DNA of 64,000 nt from Orychophragmus violaceus (GCA_030180135.1 CM058238.1:7119248-7183247); one strand, 5' to 3'. Positions 1-12,289 are shown, counted from the first letter of the stretch. Program-made: numbers and translations. Notes: a model not told the origin generated them from the sequence alone.

Positions 1-533
1 ATTCAATTTACCTGAAATAATCCAATTCTTCGATTGAGATCAGATTCAGGCATCCAAAACACTAAAGAGACATGAACCTTATGACCGACAGGAACACCAA
101 AAGGTTTCTTGTTCTTATCGAAGCTAAAAACAGCACTTGGGCTGTCTTCAGTGTAATCGAAGAACAATCTCTCACTCACCACCACGGGTTTTTCTACATA
201 CAAATTAACAATCCAGACACCGAGAACAGCTGCCACAATCATCGCCACCACCATCAACATCGCCACATGGCATGCAGCCATTACACCAACCCATGTCCTC
301 CTAACAACCTGCGTTGCACCGCTCTTTATCCGAGACGGAACGCGTTTAACGGCTTCTTCAGCTGCGGTGACTGTGGCGGTTGCTCGGCGGTATGAACGGT
401 AGAGGAGAAGGAGAGGTGAGGTTAAGACCACTAGTGCGTTGTAGATGAGATCGGCTTGGATGTCTACAATAGTCATGAACCAATCGGCTCGTAATGGGTC
501 AGGGATTTTGAGGTCGAGGTCTAGTTCTTCCAT
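1..533 (-). CDS. SEIPIN1: SEIPIN1, 5' exon (partial at the window edge)
   Basis: Seipin is an ER membrane protein that shapes lipid-droplet formation; plant SEIPIN1 acts mainly in seeds. The visible exon runs from the ATG at 533 down to 12 (174 codons) and ends in a clean donor, CAG|GTAAAT, so the rest of the gene lies left of the window. The N-terminus is acidic (MEELDLDLKIPDP), followed by a first hydrophobic stretch around residues 25-45 and a strong membrane segment near residues 85-115 (AMLMVVAMIVAAVLGVWIV). The lumenal seipin domain then begins (VVVSERLFFDYTEDSP, HKVHVSLVFWMPES). An in-frame ATG 13 codons upstream (572) exists; I prefer the ATG at 533 because the conserved acidic start begins there. 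The family call comes from overall sequence pattern and from the syntenic neighbours. Confidence 0.88.
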
Positions 534-823
534 TGTTTTGTGTGTTTTTCCTCTTATGGCATAAAGAAACATATAAACATCTTTGTCTTATAAAATATAA
601 TTTGATCTGCATGTGGAAACCAAAACGTGTTGGGTTCGTGTTCTTGAGTTGTGCCACGTAGCGTCAATGTGACTGTACCAGAGAGACGACTTTAGAAAAT
701 AACTGTATTAAATTAGTTCAGGTTTTCAGCAGTTTTTTTGTTGTTGAGACACTAATGTTAATGTCCTGTAAATATAAAACAAAATGTATAATAAATAACC
801 ACTATAGGCTTCGATTGGTAACA
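534..823. other. SEIPIN1 upstream region
   Basis: Promoter-side DNA of SEIPIN1. I see no coding capacity. It ends at the A that precedes the Helitron-like terminus at 824, next to a TTCGATTGGTAAC stretch like the ends of short DNA transposons in crucifers. Confidence 0.5.
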
Positions 824-1491
824 TCTATACTATTAAAACAGAAGTACGTTTTAGAAAATATCTAATTTTGTTCATGTATTTACAAAGAATGCCACTGCTT
901 TTATTTCAAAGTTTGGGATGTTCATTAAGGGTATAACAGTCATAACAACCAAAAAAAAAAACGTCCAAAATCAGTGACATGTTTGGACCGGTTTGGTGTT
1001 TAAAACCGGTCGATTGAGCACAATCGTTATAACGAAACCCATTATAACCGGTCGATTTAGCAAATTAATTACTGATTTGCGATGATGATAAGGCAGCAAC
1101 CCTATTTGTAAATGGTTTGAAGATCTCCTGGCCATTTTACGTTTGGTATTCCTAAACCAAACAAAATGAACATCGTTAGAAATTTTCTATTAACACAAAC
1201 CGGATTCATAATGTGATTTAACCAAAAGCATATTTTTTGAAAACCAGAAGGATATTCGGCGAGCACAATCTAAGAGCAAACTTTATTCTATTTTCCTAAA
1301 CAAACTCCATTATCTAAGTAGGAGAGATTGAAATCGGACATTTAAAGCTAATGCAAAAATTGTCAAAAAGATTCCATAAAAATCGGCATTGAAATCTTTG
1401 ATTTATTATAAATGTAAATGTATTGAGAGACAATTTCAACTTGATACACCATCTCATTTTCTTATAACTAATGAAAATATTATCGTAGAAC

Positions 1492-2183
1492 AAGATTTGG
1501 AAAGCTTAAAACTTGCGGAAGTTGTGGATGAAAAAACATTAATAGTCATTCCAAAAGCAACTAATTACCATAAAACAAAAATTTTAAATTTAGGAAAACT
1601 TAGAAACAATTTTGTATTTAGACACAATATGAAAATAATACACAATTTTAAGATTTCTCCTAATAATTCAAATCTATGATATACCATATTAAGCTGCCCT
1701 CTAACCGAATTGAAAAAAAAAATTTACATATATTTATTTTAAAAAATCGTAACAAACTATGGTAATTGAACAAGATTTTATTACTCTTAAATTTTCCATC
1801 GACATATTAGGAAAAAGCATTAAGTGTTATTCCTAAAGCAATTCATATTAGTGTAAAGCAAGATTTGGAAAGCTTAAAACTTGCGGAAGTTGTGGATGAA
1901 AAAACATTAATAGTCATTCCAAAAGCAACTAATTACCATAAAACAAAAATTTTAAATTTAGGAAAACTTATAAACAATTTTGTATTTAGACACAATATGA
2001 AAATAATACACAATTTTAAGATTTCTCCTAATAATTCAAATCTATGATATACCATTTATTTTAAAAAATCGTAACAAACTATGGTAATTGAACAAGATTT
2101 TATTACTCTTAAATTTTCCATCGACATATTAGGAAAAAGCATTAAGTGTTATTCCAAAAGCAATTCATATTAGTGTAAAGCAA
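1492..2183. repeat. Imperfect direct duplication inside the Helitron-like DNA
   Basis: A unit of about 365 bp beginning at the CAAGATTTGGAAAGC motif (about 1493) recurs from about 1860. The second copy lacks roughly 50 bp found after position 1685. Two nearly identical short ORFs (1389-1679 and 1865-2047) arise from it. I find no domain in them and regard them as chance frames. Confidence 0.75.
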
Positions 2184-2406
2184 GTTATGTCGATGGATAT
2201 TCTACCTATTGTTTTCCTAATATCTAAACTTTACAATCAAGTAATTTAAAAAATTAGTAAATCCAATAACAAAATAGATTTAGGAAATTCCAAGAATATA
2301 TTCTTGCTACCTACCCTATAAATAAACTTCCAAACGCCACATTTCATTCATTCATTCCAAACATCCCAAATCATAAACTACTTTCTTATTAGACATCTAC
2401 CATCCA

Positions 2407-2766
2407 ATGCAAAATGAATTCTATAGTTACAAATATTACCTATTGGTTTCACTAACCTTTCATATGTTGAACCTTTGAGAACAGGTTGCTAGATCCATGT
2501 CGAAGTGATTCTTTTTTTTGGAAGCAGTGCACCACTTCATCTGGAGAGTATTGGAACTCACTTTATCTGCCGATATGGTAACTCTTTCACAAAAAACATG
2601 AGATTATTAACATCGTTTTCATAATAATAAATCTGTTTTTTTTATCTACATGTTAATATTCATGTTGTCGAAAAACAAGTTCATGTTGGCGACTCGAAGA
2701 ATGTTGAGATTTTTTCATCGGCTCATGGCCAGTATCAAACAACTAACCATCGATACAAGATGGGTT
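2407..2766 (+). pseudogene. RPA1-like (replication protein A large-subunit-like) remnant
   Basis: Plus-strand translation in shifting frames shows the pattern of plant RPA1-like OB-fold N-termini. After an ATG at 2413 comes LSYVEPLRTG-stop-IHVEVIL near 2455-2510, then SGESIG-like residues near 2540. After an apparent intron, VGDSKNVEIFSSAHGQYQTT (about 2688-2745) matches the conserved VGEW-nvE-F...g-yR-T segment of the first domain. A donor-like GTTAG follows at 2763. Stops and frameshifts interrupt it. Helitrons in plants commonly carry such RPA-like genes, which supports the mobile-element call here. It is not expected to make a functional protein. Confidence 0.5.
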
Positions 2767-3469
2767 AGTAAAATGTTTTCTAATATATAAATGAATATTA
2801 CACGAACTGGTAAATATATTAGTTATAATTGGTTCTCTTAAAAACCGTTGACTAACCTTTTCTTTTTTTTCCTCTTTGCAGAATCATTCCATTGATCCAG
2901 AATGAGACAAAGAAGACAAGTCCCTCATAAATGTGAACGGTATATTTATGCCTACATAAAAGAAAAGTATAGATTATTTCATGTATTATGACAAATTATC
3001 AAAATTTTCGGATGTATTTCATTATCAAAATCTCTTTATAAATGTATTTCATATATTATGACAAATTATAGAAATAATCTCTTTATAGGCATAGTATTTC
3101 ATTAACCTCTTTAATTCCTTTTTTTAGCGAGTATGGGTTTTCCTGATTTGCATTCTCCATCTACAAGAAAAATAGTAGCTATATTCATTAGAATAAAGAA
3201 AAATGGCTCTTAATCATTGTCTTGGTTATAGATTTTATTAATGATAATAATCGACTAAGGCTCATAATAAATACTGGAAATTTTAATTCTTTTCAAATCA
3301 CCCTAATACAATTTAAAGCAATGATTATGAGCATATATACACTCCTCACTTTGCCAACATAAGCAATCTCTTCTTAATACAGATGAATTCTTCCTAAATA
3401 CATATAGTTACTTCCTAAATATTTCTATATTTATAGTATTAGATTCAATCGAGGTATAAAAGAAATGTG

Positions 3470-3762
3470 ACTTACAACTCCAATGACTAATCTTTATCCT
3501 ACCACGTAACAAGGCCAGTGGACCTTCATCTCGCAGGACAATATATTGATATATTGATAAGAGTAGTTTGTCGTCTGTGCACCTATCCATGTTTGTCGAG
3601 TTAACAAAGTAGACCAATAAAGCTTTACTAATTACAAAATTTGGTGTACATAAAGTTACCTGGGGACAGTTAGCATTCCTCGAACAATATTAATCGGGTA
3701 TGCTGAAAATATGGCTATTATTCCAGCAATTGGACCATCTACAAACCGTAAAGCATGAGTTT
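3470..3762 (-). pseudogene. Mitochondrial carrier (ADNT1-like) fragment, array copy 1
   Basis: Two exon-like blocks on the minus strand resemble the adenine-nucleotide carrier ADNT1. Block one spans 3762 to 3660, between an acceptor (TTCTGCAG) and a donor (CAG|GTAAC). It reads FVDGPIAGIIAIFSAYPINI then VRGMLTVP, which matches the carrier repeat AG-x-x-A...YP-x-D-x-V-R, but the signature D is replaced by N. Block two, about 3605 to 3480, reads IVLRDEGPLALLRG, like the matrix-helix motif LREEG-p-ALYRG, and continues in a shifted frame into an SHWSC-type version of SVIGVV. The remaining carrier helices are absent. It is a captured gene fragment, not a working carrier. Confidence 0.6.
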
Positions 3763-5044
3763 CTGCAGAAAATGCATAACATGAACCATAAAATCTTATA
3801 AACAGAATATTGTTGCACCATTGATGCAAAAGGCTACTGATATGAGTTTTATATAGATTCAAAGGGTAAGGTACTTATAGGTAATATCATTGACATATTA
3901 ACATGGAATAAAAAGATCAGACTGATATCAACTTACCATTTCCTATCTGATGATGATACATGTACAATATACCTTTAACAGAGAGAGATAGAGCATTGGT
4001 TAGACAAAAATAAATTGAGTATAGTCAATAGAACTGAGAATAGAGGAGGTCTTAGTTTGGAACAATACTACCACAGTTGGTGCCGTTTCCTTTGAACAGT
4101 CAATGAAGGCAGATTTATGTTATGTGGATTTTGGACCTACATATAAACAACAAACAGGTCAAGCCTCCACTCTCCATTCACTGACATGAGGTTCGAATAT
4201 TAAAAAAAAGCAATTAACTAAGAGCAAAGACTTCAAGCAATATCTTTGTCCTTTCCATGTTGCCTTCATAGTTCAGTCTTAGAATTGGAAAAACACTAAA
4301 GAAAAGAAACCAAATTTGAAATACCACCACCAAAACACTAAAGTAAAATGTTTTCTAATATATAAATGAATATTACACGAACTGGTAAATATATTAGTTA
4401 TAATTGGTTCTCTTAAAAACCGTTGACTAACCTTTTCTTTTTTTTCCTCTTTGCAGAATCATTCCATTGATCCAGAATGAGACAAAGAAGACAAGTCCCT
4501 CATAAATGTGAACGGTATATTTATGCCTACATAAAAGAAAAGTATAGATTATTTCATGTATTATGACAAATTATCAAAATTTTCGGATGTATTTCATTAT
4601 CAAAATCTCTTTATAAATGTATTTCATATATTATGACAAATTATAGAAATAATCTCTTTATAGGCATAGTATTTCATTAACCTCTTTAATTCCTTTTTTT
4701 AGCGAGTATGGGTTTTCCTGATTTGCATTCTCCATCTACAAGAAAAATAGTAGCTATATTCATTAGAATAAAGAAAAATGGCTCTTAATCATTGTCTTGG
4801 TTATAGATTTTATTAATGATAATAATCGACTAAGGCTCATAATAAATACTGGAAATTTTAATTCTTTTCAAATCACCCTAATACAATTTAAAGCAATGAT
4901 TATGAGCATATATACACTCCTCACTTTGCCAACATAAGCAATCTCTTCTTAATACAGATGAATTCTTCCTAAATACATATAGTTACTTCCTAAATATTTC
5001 TATATTTATAGTATTAGATTCAATCGAGGTATAAAAGAAATGTG

Positions 5045-5337
5045 ACTTACAACTCCAATGACTAATCTTTATCCTACCACGTAACAAGGCCAGTGGACCT
5101 TCATCTCGCAGGACAATATATTGATATATTGATAAGAGTAGTTTGTCGTCTGTGCACCTATCCATGTTTGTCGAGTTAACAAAGTAGACCAATAAAGCTT
5201 TACTAATTACAAAATTTGGTGTACATAAAGTTACCTGGGGACAGTTAGCATTCCTCGAACAATATTAATCGGGTATGCTGAAAATATGGCTATTATTCCA
5301 GCAATTGGACCATCTACAAACCGTAAAGCATGAGTTT
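5045..5337 (-). pseudogene. Mitochondrial carrier (ADNT1-like) fragment, array copy 2
   Basis: This is the same two exon-like blocks as at 3470-3762, displaced by exactly 1575 bp, with no visible difference in either block, including the Asp-to-Asn change in the carrier signature. Confidence 0.6.
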
Positions 5338-6619
5338 CTGCAGAAAATGCATAACATGAACCATAAAATCTTATAAACAGAATATTGTTGCACCATTGAT
5401 GCAAAAGGCTACTGATATGAGTTTTATATAGATTCAAAGGGTAAGGTACTTATAGGTAATATCATTGACATATTAACATGGAATAAAAAGATCAGACTGA
5501 TATCAACTTACCATTTCCTATCTGATGATGATACATGTACAATATACCTTTAACAGAGAGAGATAGAGCATTGGTTAGACAAAAATAAATTGAGTATAGT
5601 CAATAGAACTGAGAATAGAGGAGGTCTTAGTTTGGAACAATACTACCACAGTTGGTGCCGTTTCCTTTGAACAGTCAATGAAGGCAGATTTATGTTATGT
5701 GGATTTTGGACCTACATATAAACAACAAACAGGTCAAGCCTCCACTCTCCATTCACTGACATGAGGTTCGAATATTAAAAAAAAGCAATTAACTAAGAGC
5801 AAAGACTTCAAGCAATATCTTTGTCCTTTCCATGTTGCCTTCATAGTTCAGTCTTAGAATTGGAAAAACACTAAAGAAAAGAAACCAAATTTGAAATACC
5901 ACCACCAAAACACTAAAGTAAAATGTTTTCTAATATATAAATGAATATTACACGAACTGGTAAATATATTAGTTATAATTGGTTCTCTTAAAAACCGTTG
6001 ACTAACCTTTTCTTTTTTTTCCTCTTTGCAGAATCATTCCATTGATCCAGAATGAGACAAAGAAGACAAGTCCCTCATAAATGTGAACGGTATATTTATG
6101 CCTACATAAAAGAAAAGTATAGATTATTTCATGTATTATGACAAATTATCAAAATTTTCGGATGTATTTCATTATCAAAATCTCTTTATAAATGTATTTC
6201 ATATATTATGACAAATTATAGAAATAATCTCTTTATAGGCATAGTATTTCATTAACCTCTTTAATTCCTTTTTTTAGCGAGTATGGGTTTTCCTGATTTG
6301 CATTCTCCATCTACAAGAAAAATAGTAGCTATATTCATTAGAATAAAGAAAAATGGCTCTTAATCATTGTCTTGGTTATAGATTTTATTAATGATAATAA
6401 TCGACTAAGGCTCATAATAAATACTGGAAATTTTAATTCTTTTCAAATCACCCTAATACAATTTAAAGCAATGATTATGAGCATATATACACTCCTCACT
6501 TTGCCAACATAAGCAATCTCTTCTTAATACAGATGAATTCTTCCTAAATACATATAGTTACTTCCTAAATATTTCTATATTTATAGTATTAGATTCAATC
6601 GAGGTATAAAAGAAATGTG

Positions 6620-6912
6620 ACTTACAACTCCAATGACTAATCTTTATCCTACCACGTAACAAGGCCAGTGGACCTTCATCTCGCAGGACAATATATTGAT
6701 ATATTGATAAGAGTAGTTTGTCGTCTGTGCACCTATCCATGTTTGTCGAGTTAACAAAGTAGACCAATAAAGCTTTACTAATTACAAAATTTGGTGTACA
6801 TAAAGTTACCTGGGGACAGTTAGCATTCCTCGAACAATATTAATCGGGTATGCTGAAAATATGGCTATTATTCCAGCAATTGGACCATCTACAAACCGTA
6901 AAGCATGAGTTT
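6620..6912 (-). pseudogene. Mitochondrial carrier (ADNT1-like) fragment, array copy 3
   Basis: Third copy of the carrier fragment, 3150 bp from the first, again unchanged by eye. Beyond the array end (7487-7760) the minus strand shows one further exon-like stretch (TIDDKGKIVGMTVDRERL, about 7595-7525) that I cannot assign to a family. Confidence 0.6.
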
Positions 6913-7761
6913 CTGCAGAAAATGCATAACATGAACCATAAAATCTTATAAACAGAATATTGTTGCACCATTGATGCAAAAGGCTACTGATATGAGTTTT
7001 ATATAGATTCAAAGGGTAAGGTACTTATAGGTAATATCATTGACATATTAACATGGAATAAAAAGATCAGACTGATATCAACTTACCATTTCCTATCTGA
7101 TGATGATACATGTACAATATACCTTTAACAGAGAGAGATAGAGCATTGGTTAGACAAAAATAAATTGAGTATAGTCAATAGAACTGAGAATAGAGGAGGT
7201 CTTAGTTTGGAACAATACTACCACAGTTGGTGCCGTTTCCTTTGAACAGTCAATGAAGGCAGATTTATGTTATGTGGATTTTGGACCTACATATAAACAA
7301 CAAACAGGTCAAGCCTCCACTCTCCATTCACTGACATGAGGTTCGAATATTAAAAAAAAGCAATTAACTAAGAGCAAAGACTTCAAGCAATATCTTTGTC
7401 CTTTCCATGTTGCCTTCATAGTTCAGTCTTAGAATTGGAAAAACACTAAAGAAAAGAAACCAAATTTGAAATACCACCACCAAAACTAAAAAAATAAAGA
7501 AAAAAAAATCACATGTAAATATCTCAACCTCTCACGATCAACGGTCATCCCAACAATCTTTCCTTTGTCATCTATAGTGAGGAAAGCTAATTGTTTAATG
7601 TAATTGTATATGGATAAGTCATCCTAAATTAAATTGGTCAATATGATCCATTTACTATCTAATAACAGAACAAAAAAGCATAAATTCAACAAATATTGGA
7701 GCTAAATTTAAACAAATCTAGACTATAACTAGGAGAAAGAAAGCTGAAAAACAATTTGATA

Positions 7762-7889
7762 CCTCAGCCACAAGACACTCTAGCACGGGGGCGATATACA
7801 CTGGATCTCCGGTTCAGCACGCTTTGAGTAACAACCTTTCTTCAGATACCGACCGACCAACTGACCGGAAACAGTAAACCGGCTTTAAC
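7762..7889 (-). pseudogene. Histone H2A fragment with frameshifts
   Basis: Read on the minus strand in three successive frames, this stretch gives KAGLLFPV, then GRYLKKGCYSKR, then DPVYIAPVLECLVAE. These correspond in order to the H2A histone-fold segments KAGLQFPVGR, ARYLKKGRYSQR and APVYLAAVLEYLAAE. At least two frameshifts and the absence of the rest of the fold show it is a broken fragment. A GT follows the last codon (GAG|GTATCA), so it may be a captured exon with its donor. It lies beside the carrier-fragment array, suggesting several genes were sampled by one element. Confidence 0.6.
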
Positions 7890-7917
7890 AAACAGTGGAA
7901 TCCGTTTATTCTTTGGA

Positions 7918-8208
7918 TCATTCAACGTTTTCTTCCAACCGTTCCTTTTCTTCACTTTGATTACAAAATCCATGGCTGCTTACTCTGATATATTTGGTTT
8001 GATCGGATCTGTAACAGAGGAGATCAAAACCACCTTTAGATTCATACTCTGAAAACACACAATTTATGCAATTTGTGAAACAAATAACAAAGTTATTTAC
8101 AAATACCTTATGAACAAAGGAAGAAATACGAGAGTAGGCTTCGGATTCAGGAACCAAATCGAAATCAAGGTCTGAATAGATAACAGATTCGGTGAGCAGC
8201 GACTGCAT
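7918..8208 (-). pseudogene. Unidentified gene fragment
   Basis: A minus-strand reading frame starts MQSLLTESVIYSDLDFDLVP and runs to a donor-like AAG|GTATTTG at about 8105. An acceptor-like TTTTCAG at about 8050 leads to EYESKGGFDLLCYRSDQTK and a stop at 7918-7920. The acidic, non-repetitive composition differs from the AT-rich surroundings and looks like real exon sequence. I do not recognise the family. It lies next to the H2A fragment on the same strand, so it may be part of the same captured, fused transcript unit. Confidence 0.35.
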
Positions 8209-9697
8209 GCAAAACAGCTCCGAAATACTTCAATCAGACAAATCGACGACCCATAACCAAATAATTCCTCTTGATTTCCAGATTAACACCTAATACAATG
8301 AGATTCAGAGATGGAATGAAGGAATCGAATCTAAACCTAATTGGATTCATGTCGAGACAAACAAACATAGTTTGTCTTTTAAAAAAAAACATTGTTGTTT
8401 TCTAATTTTTTTTTGTCGGGTAAATATTTCTTCTGTGTCAAATTAATTGGGCTTTATTTGTGATTTGTTTCATTAGTGTAAATGGAATGTCATTGGGCCA
8501 AATAAGGGACATGTTATTAAGTCCAACAAAAAATTGGAATGAATCTGTTATATATTTGGATTGTTATTATAATAGTTTATTTTAACAATATATTAATTAG
8601 GTTTATAAAACTAAAAATATCTTAAAACCTAAACACTTTTTTATATTACCTAATATAAAGAGACGGTAGCTATTTTTATGACTAATTACATTTTACTTAT
8701 CTAATATTTATTCGGATGATCTTTTAATTATTATCTATAATATTAAAACAGAAGTACAAAACAGAAATTATCCTTAATTTTCATTTTAATTACAATCATA
8801 TCATTTAATTTTTATTAATTTTAATCTTAAATCATTTCGAAAATATTAAATAAAAAGAAATATATTTATGGTTAAAATATTTTGGTAATCATAATATATT
8901 TATTTTTGGAAATTAAATAATTCTAAATTAATTAATTATATTAGTAAATAATATTTATTTTAGGAAGTACTTAATCTACAAATATTTTATAGAAATAAAA
9001 AAATTAATTACAACTAATATTTTTGGAAACATTAACTCAATCAAAATGTAATATTTTAATTTATTATTCTTAATTCTTTGCCATTAAGTTTATCATCATT
9101 AATTTTAAAGATACGAAGTATATAAACAATAAATCTACACAACATATTCTGTATAAATAATTATTAATATATTCTTATATCTCAGTTTTTTTTTATAAAT
9201 TATATCATATTAAGAAATTACAAAAGACCAAAAGAGAAAAAAAAAACTAAAACACGCAAAACATATAGTTTACTTAAATGAATTTTTAATTTATTTAATA
9301 TACTTGTATAACATAATATATGCTAATATGAGTTTTAATTGTTGTCGAAATATCATTAGCATTAGTTAGACTTGAGAATTTGGTTCAAAATATACGTTCC
9401 TACCTAATTAGACCAACACGGGAGAAGTATATATCAAATAATTAAATTGAAAACTATTAACTTAAAGGTTACGAAGATGAAGATTTTGGATATGGCGAGT
9501 GGTTGATCTTTTATTTTTGGTGAAACGGGTTGTCCGAAACCGCAATATATTATAATTAAATTATAAATATTTAACTAATTTTAGTATAAATATTATATAA
9601 TGAAATATATTAATAAAAATTATTGTTTTTATTTTTTTATTTTATTTATATAGTATTTAATTTATATTATTGAAAAATCTAATTATAAAATAATACA
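8209..9697. other. AT-rich spacer with a second Helitron-like 5' end
   Basis: No coding frame with recognisable content. A Helitron-type 5' string (TCTATAATATTAAAACAG) begins at 8734. I see no matching hairpin plus CTRR end before the complete element at 9698, so this is either a truncated copy or the true start of a larger element ending at 10549. Confidence 0.45.
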
Positions 9698-10549
9698 TCT
9701 ATACTATTAAAATAGAAGCACAAATTAAATGTACCATTAGTTTTCTGGTTAATTAAACTATATAATAATTATATCACCTAAACAACCAAATTATCAACAA
9801 ATCTCAAACATCCACATCTATTTATGAAAATATATGAAATAGGACATATTAACATTTATAAATATATATTACACCCGTCCACGGGTAAAAGAGAACCATC
9901 ATATTTTTAATATTTTTATCATAATATTCTCAATAATATATATTTGTATAAATCAAATATAATTTTAACCCATCTGATAATTTAGAAACTAAAATTAGTT
10001 GGAAATAAAAGTTGTTATTTCCAAGTAAATTAAAATTCATTTTTACAATAAAGTATAAAACTAATAAAGATAAATTTTATGAGTTTTTATAAAAATTGCA
10101 AGTCTAAAAAACACATTCCAAACATAAAATAAAAATATAAATAACAAATTACTTATATTTGGATTAATAATATATATTCACCACCATATTACACATATGC
10201 TTTATATATTATACTAACTACTGCATAAAGATAAAAATGCTTAAATATTTAACAAACAACAATATAATATGTGTTTTAAAAATAAAATAGATTACTTTTA
10301 CAAATTTAAATCTACATGCTAAAAAAATGTCCATCTTTAGGGTGGATCATAATTATTTACAAAAAAAATAAAAAAATAAACTATATAAAACCTATATATA
10401 TGTTCAACATATCTCAAACATCTAAATTTAATATTAATAATATGTTATAAAAATATATTATAATTTACCAATTTCTTATTTATACACAAAAATTTTAAAT
10501 AAAACATCAAAACAAAATTGTACCCGCCGATCGGCGGGTCAAAATCTAG
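9698..10549 (+). mobile_element. Complete short non-autonomous Helitron
   Basis: The 5' end is A|TCTATACTATTAAAATAG. The 3' end has a perfect 18-base palindrome (10522-10539, ACCCGCCGATCGGCGGGT) and then CTAG|T six bases later. TC start, hairpin, CTRR end and A/T insertion site are the diagnostic Helitron features, and all are present. The 852-bp interior is AT-rich with no ORF, so it depends on helicase supplied in trans. A second hairpin-like string (CACCCGTCCACGGGT, about 9872) lies inside and may mark an older nested terminus. Confidence 0.75.
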
Positions 10550-10929
10550 TGTATTATTAAAGTTGAATTGCAGTAGATATTATAATTTGATGTAACCTTT
10601 TGTAAAAAAATATATAGTAAAAACTGTAGATTTATGCGGTAAGTTTGCTGTAAAAATATGAGTTATCACTTTTGTCAAAATAAATGATTGGTAACTTTTC
10701 TGCTGTGTAATTTGCAGTATGTATTATTAAAAATTACTTAATTTTTATTTATTAATAATGATCATTTATTATATATTTAGTGATAAAAATAGATTAATTA
10801 AATTAATAGTAACTCAAATATAATAAATTAAATATGACAAGTAAAATATTAACTAGTAAAAAACTATTCAAATTAAAATATAATTGACTAAAAACACATT
10901 GAATTTTTAAGAAAATAAAAAAAATAATA

Positions 10930-10964
<35 letters not shown>

Positions 10965-12289
10965 TGAGGTTAAACACTTGAAGTCATAGTAGGGTTAAAG
11001 ACTTGAAGTAATGAAATAATAATAACTTAAATATAAAAATTAACTCATAACAAGTAAAAAAAATATTGTTTACAAAAAAGTAATAAAAAATATTGACCAG
11101 TCATATATCATTAAAAGTTTAAAATATAATTGACTAAAACACACACTGAATTTTTTTAAAGTAAAATATTTTTTTAAAATGAAATTGATTTATCAAATAA
11201 TATGTGTTGACAAAAGGTAGAAATATATAATTATTGGAAAAAGCTAACAAATGAAAGAAAAAAAAAAAACACACACACGTTGGTGAGAAAAAAAGAAAGA
11301 AAAAAAATGCTAACTCATTCTCTAATACATCACTTTTGGCATGTTTTGAACTTAGCTTTTGAGTTAGAAGTTTTACAAAGGAAATAACTCAAAATTTTAA
11401 TTCAATTACAACACATTCTAACTCAAACTCTAACTCAAAATTCTTAATTTGATTCATGATTGGTAACATTTTTGAGTTACCAATGAGTTAGACCCTTAAC
11501 TCAAACTAAATCAATGGTAACTCATGTTACCAATCAAAACCATAGAGTATAGTTATGCAGTAAAGTAATATCCTATACTATTTACTTGATTCTTAGGGTA
11601 ACTCATACTGTAAATGAAATAAATAAGATAGAGAATTCATTTGAATAGTTGGATATATAGGTTACAATTATTATAAGATTTTTATTATTTTGTTAGTTAA
11701 AAATAATCGTCCAAGATTTTGTGATCGAATGGTAAAGAAATAAATCGTCAATATATCTCAAGTTTAATCTATATACTCTACGAAACTATAATACATTATT
11801 TGTTGGCCCATTTGAATATATAGAAAGAAGATTTATCTATAGACTGCAACTCTTCTAAAAATTAGTTTGGTCTTCAACAAAAAAAAATTGTGATATAAGT
11901 ACATGTTGACTTCACAAAACTTCTATATTATTCAAACTCACACTAAACTATTAAGATTGTGGAATTATTTACAAATCTCCTAATATTAATCACATCATCA
12001 AAAAATTATTTATACTTTTAGATTTTTTATTAATTTCACCAATTCAATTAAATCTATATAATCAAATAGTATTATTGGAATTTTTTAAAAGTTTAAATTG
12101 ATTTAAAAACTTTTTTTAAACATGTAAAACTAACGGAGACTAATTAAAAAGTTATGTGATAACATTATGAAGTGGTTTTGTAAATATAATTTTTTTTACA
12201 AAATAATTTCTCTATGTAGTTTCGTAATGACTTTTTAACTTTGTAAAAGTTTTATAAAGAATTTAAAAGTTTGGTTCTGGATGAGTTTG
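10550..12289. other. AT-rich intergenic DNA with MITE-like repeats
   Basis: No gene seen. It holds an (AT)n run at about 10927-10952. Around 11335-11550 there are repeated GAGTTA / TAACTC and ATTGGTAAC / GTTACCAAT strings in inverted arrangement, as in short hAT-type MITEs, but I could not set exact ends or a target duplication. Confidence 0.4.

Larger units (their letters stand above)
824..2766 (+). mobile_element. Helitron-like element, 5' part with decayed RPA1-like gene
   Basis: The segment starts A|TCTATACTATTAAAA, the same terminal string seen at 8734 and at the start of the complete Helitron at 9698. Plant Helitrons begin with TC and insert between A and T. Downstream are AT-rich duplicated sequence, a TATA-like stretch with leader near 2310-2400, and a decayed RPA1-like ORF, a gene type plant Helitrons often carry. 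I could not assign its 3' end. The only clear 3' hairpin plus CTAG on this strand is at 10522-10549, which is better paired with 9698. The whole block to about 8.4 kb may be one gene-capturing Helitron; that extension is inference. Confidence 0.5.
2767..7486. repeat. Tandem array, three copies of a 1575-bp unit
   Basis: The string AGTAAAATGTTTTCTAAT starts at 2767, 4342 and 5917. Whole 1575-bp units follow, with no difference that I noticed by eye. The third copy ends about 5 bases early at 7486. The array starts just after the RPA-like remnant's donor. Each unit contains a minus-strand carrier-gene fragment. Such high identity implies very recent amplification by unequal crossing-over or rolling-circle replication, or an assembly artefact. 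Confidence 0.93.

Noticed and set aside
1389..2047. Two similar short ORFs with an acidic sequence as a gene pair
   Set aside because: They come from an AT-rich direct duplication inside Helitron-like DNA, with no domain and no conserved start.
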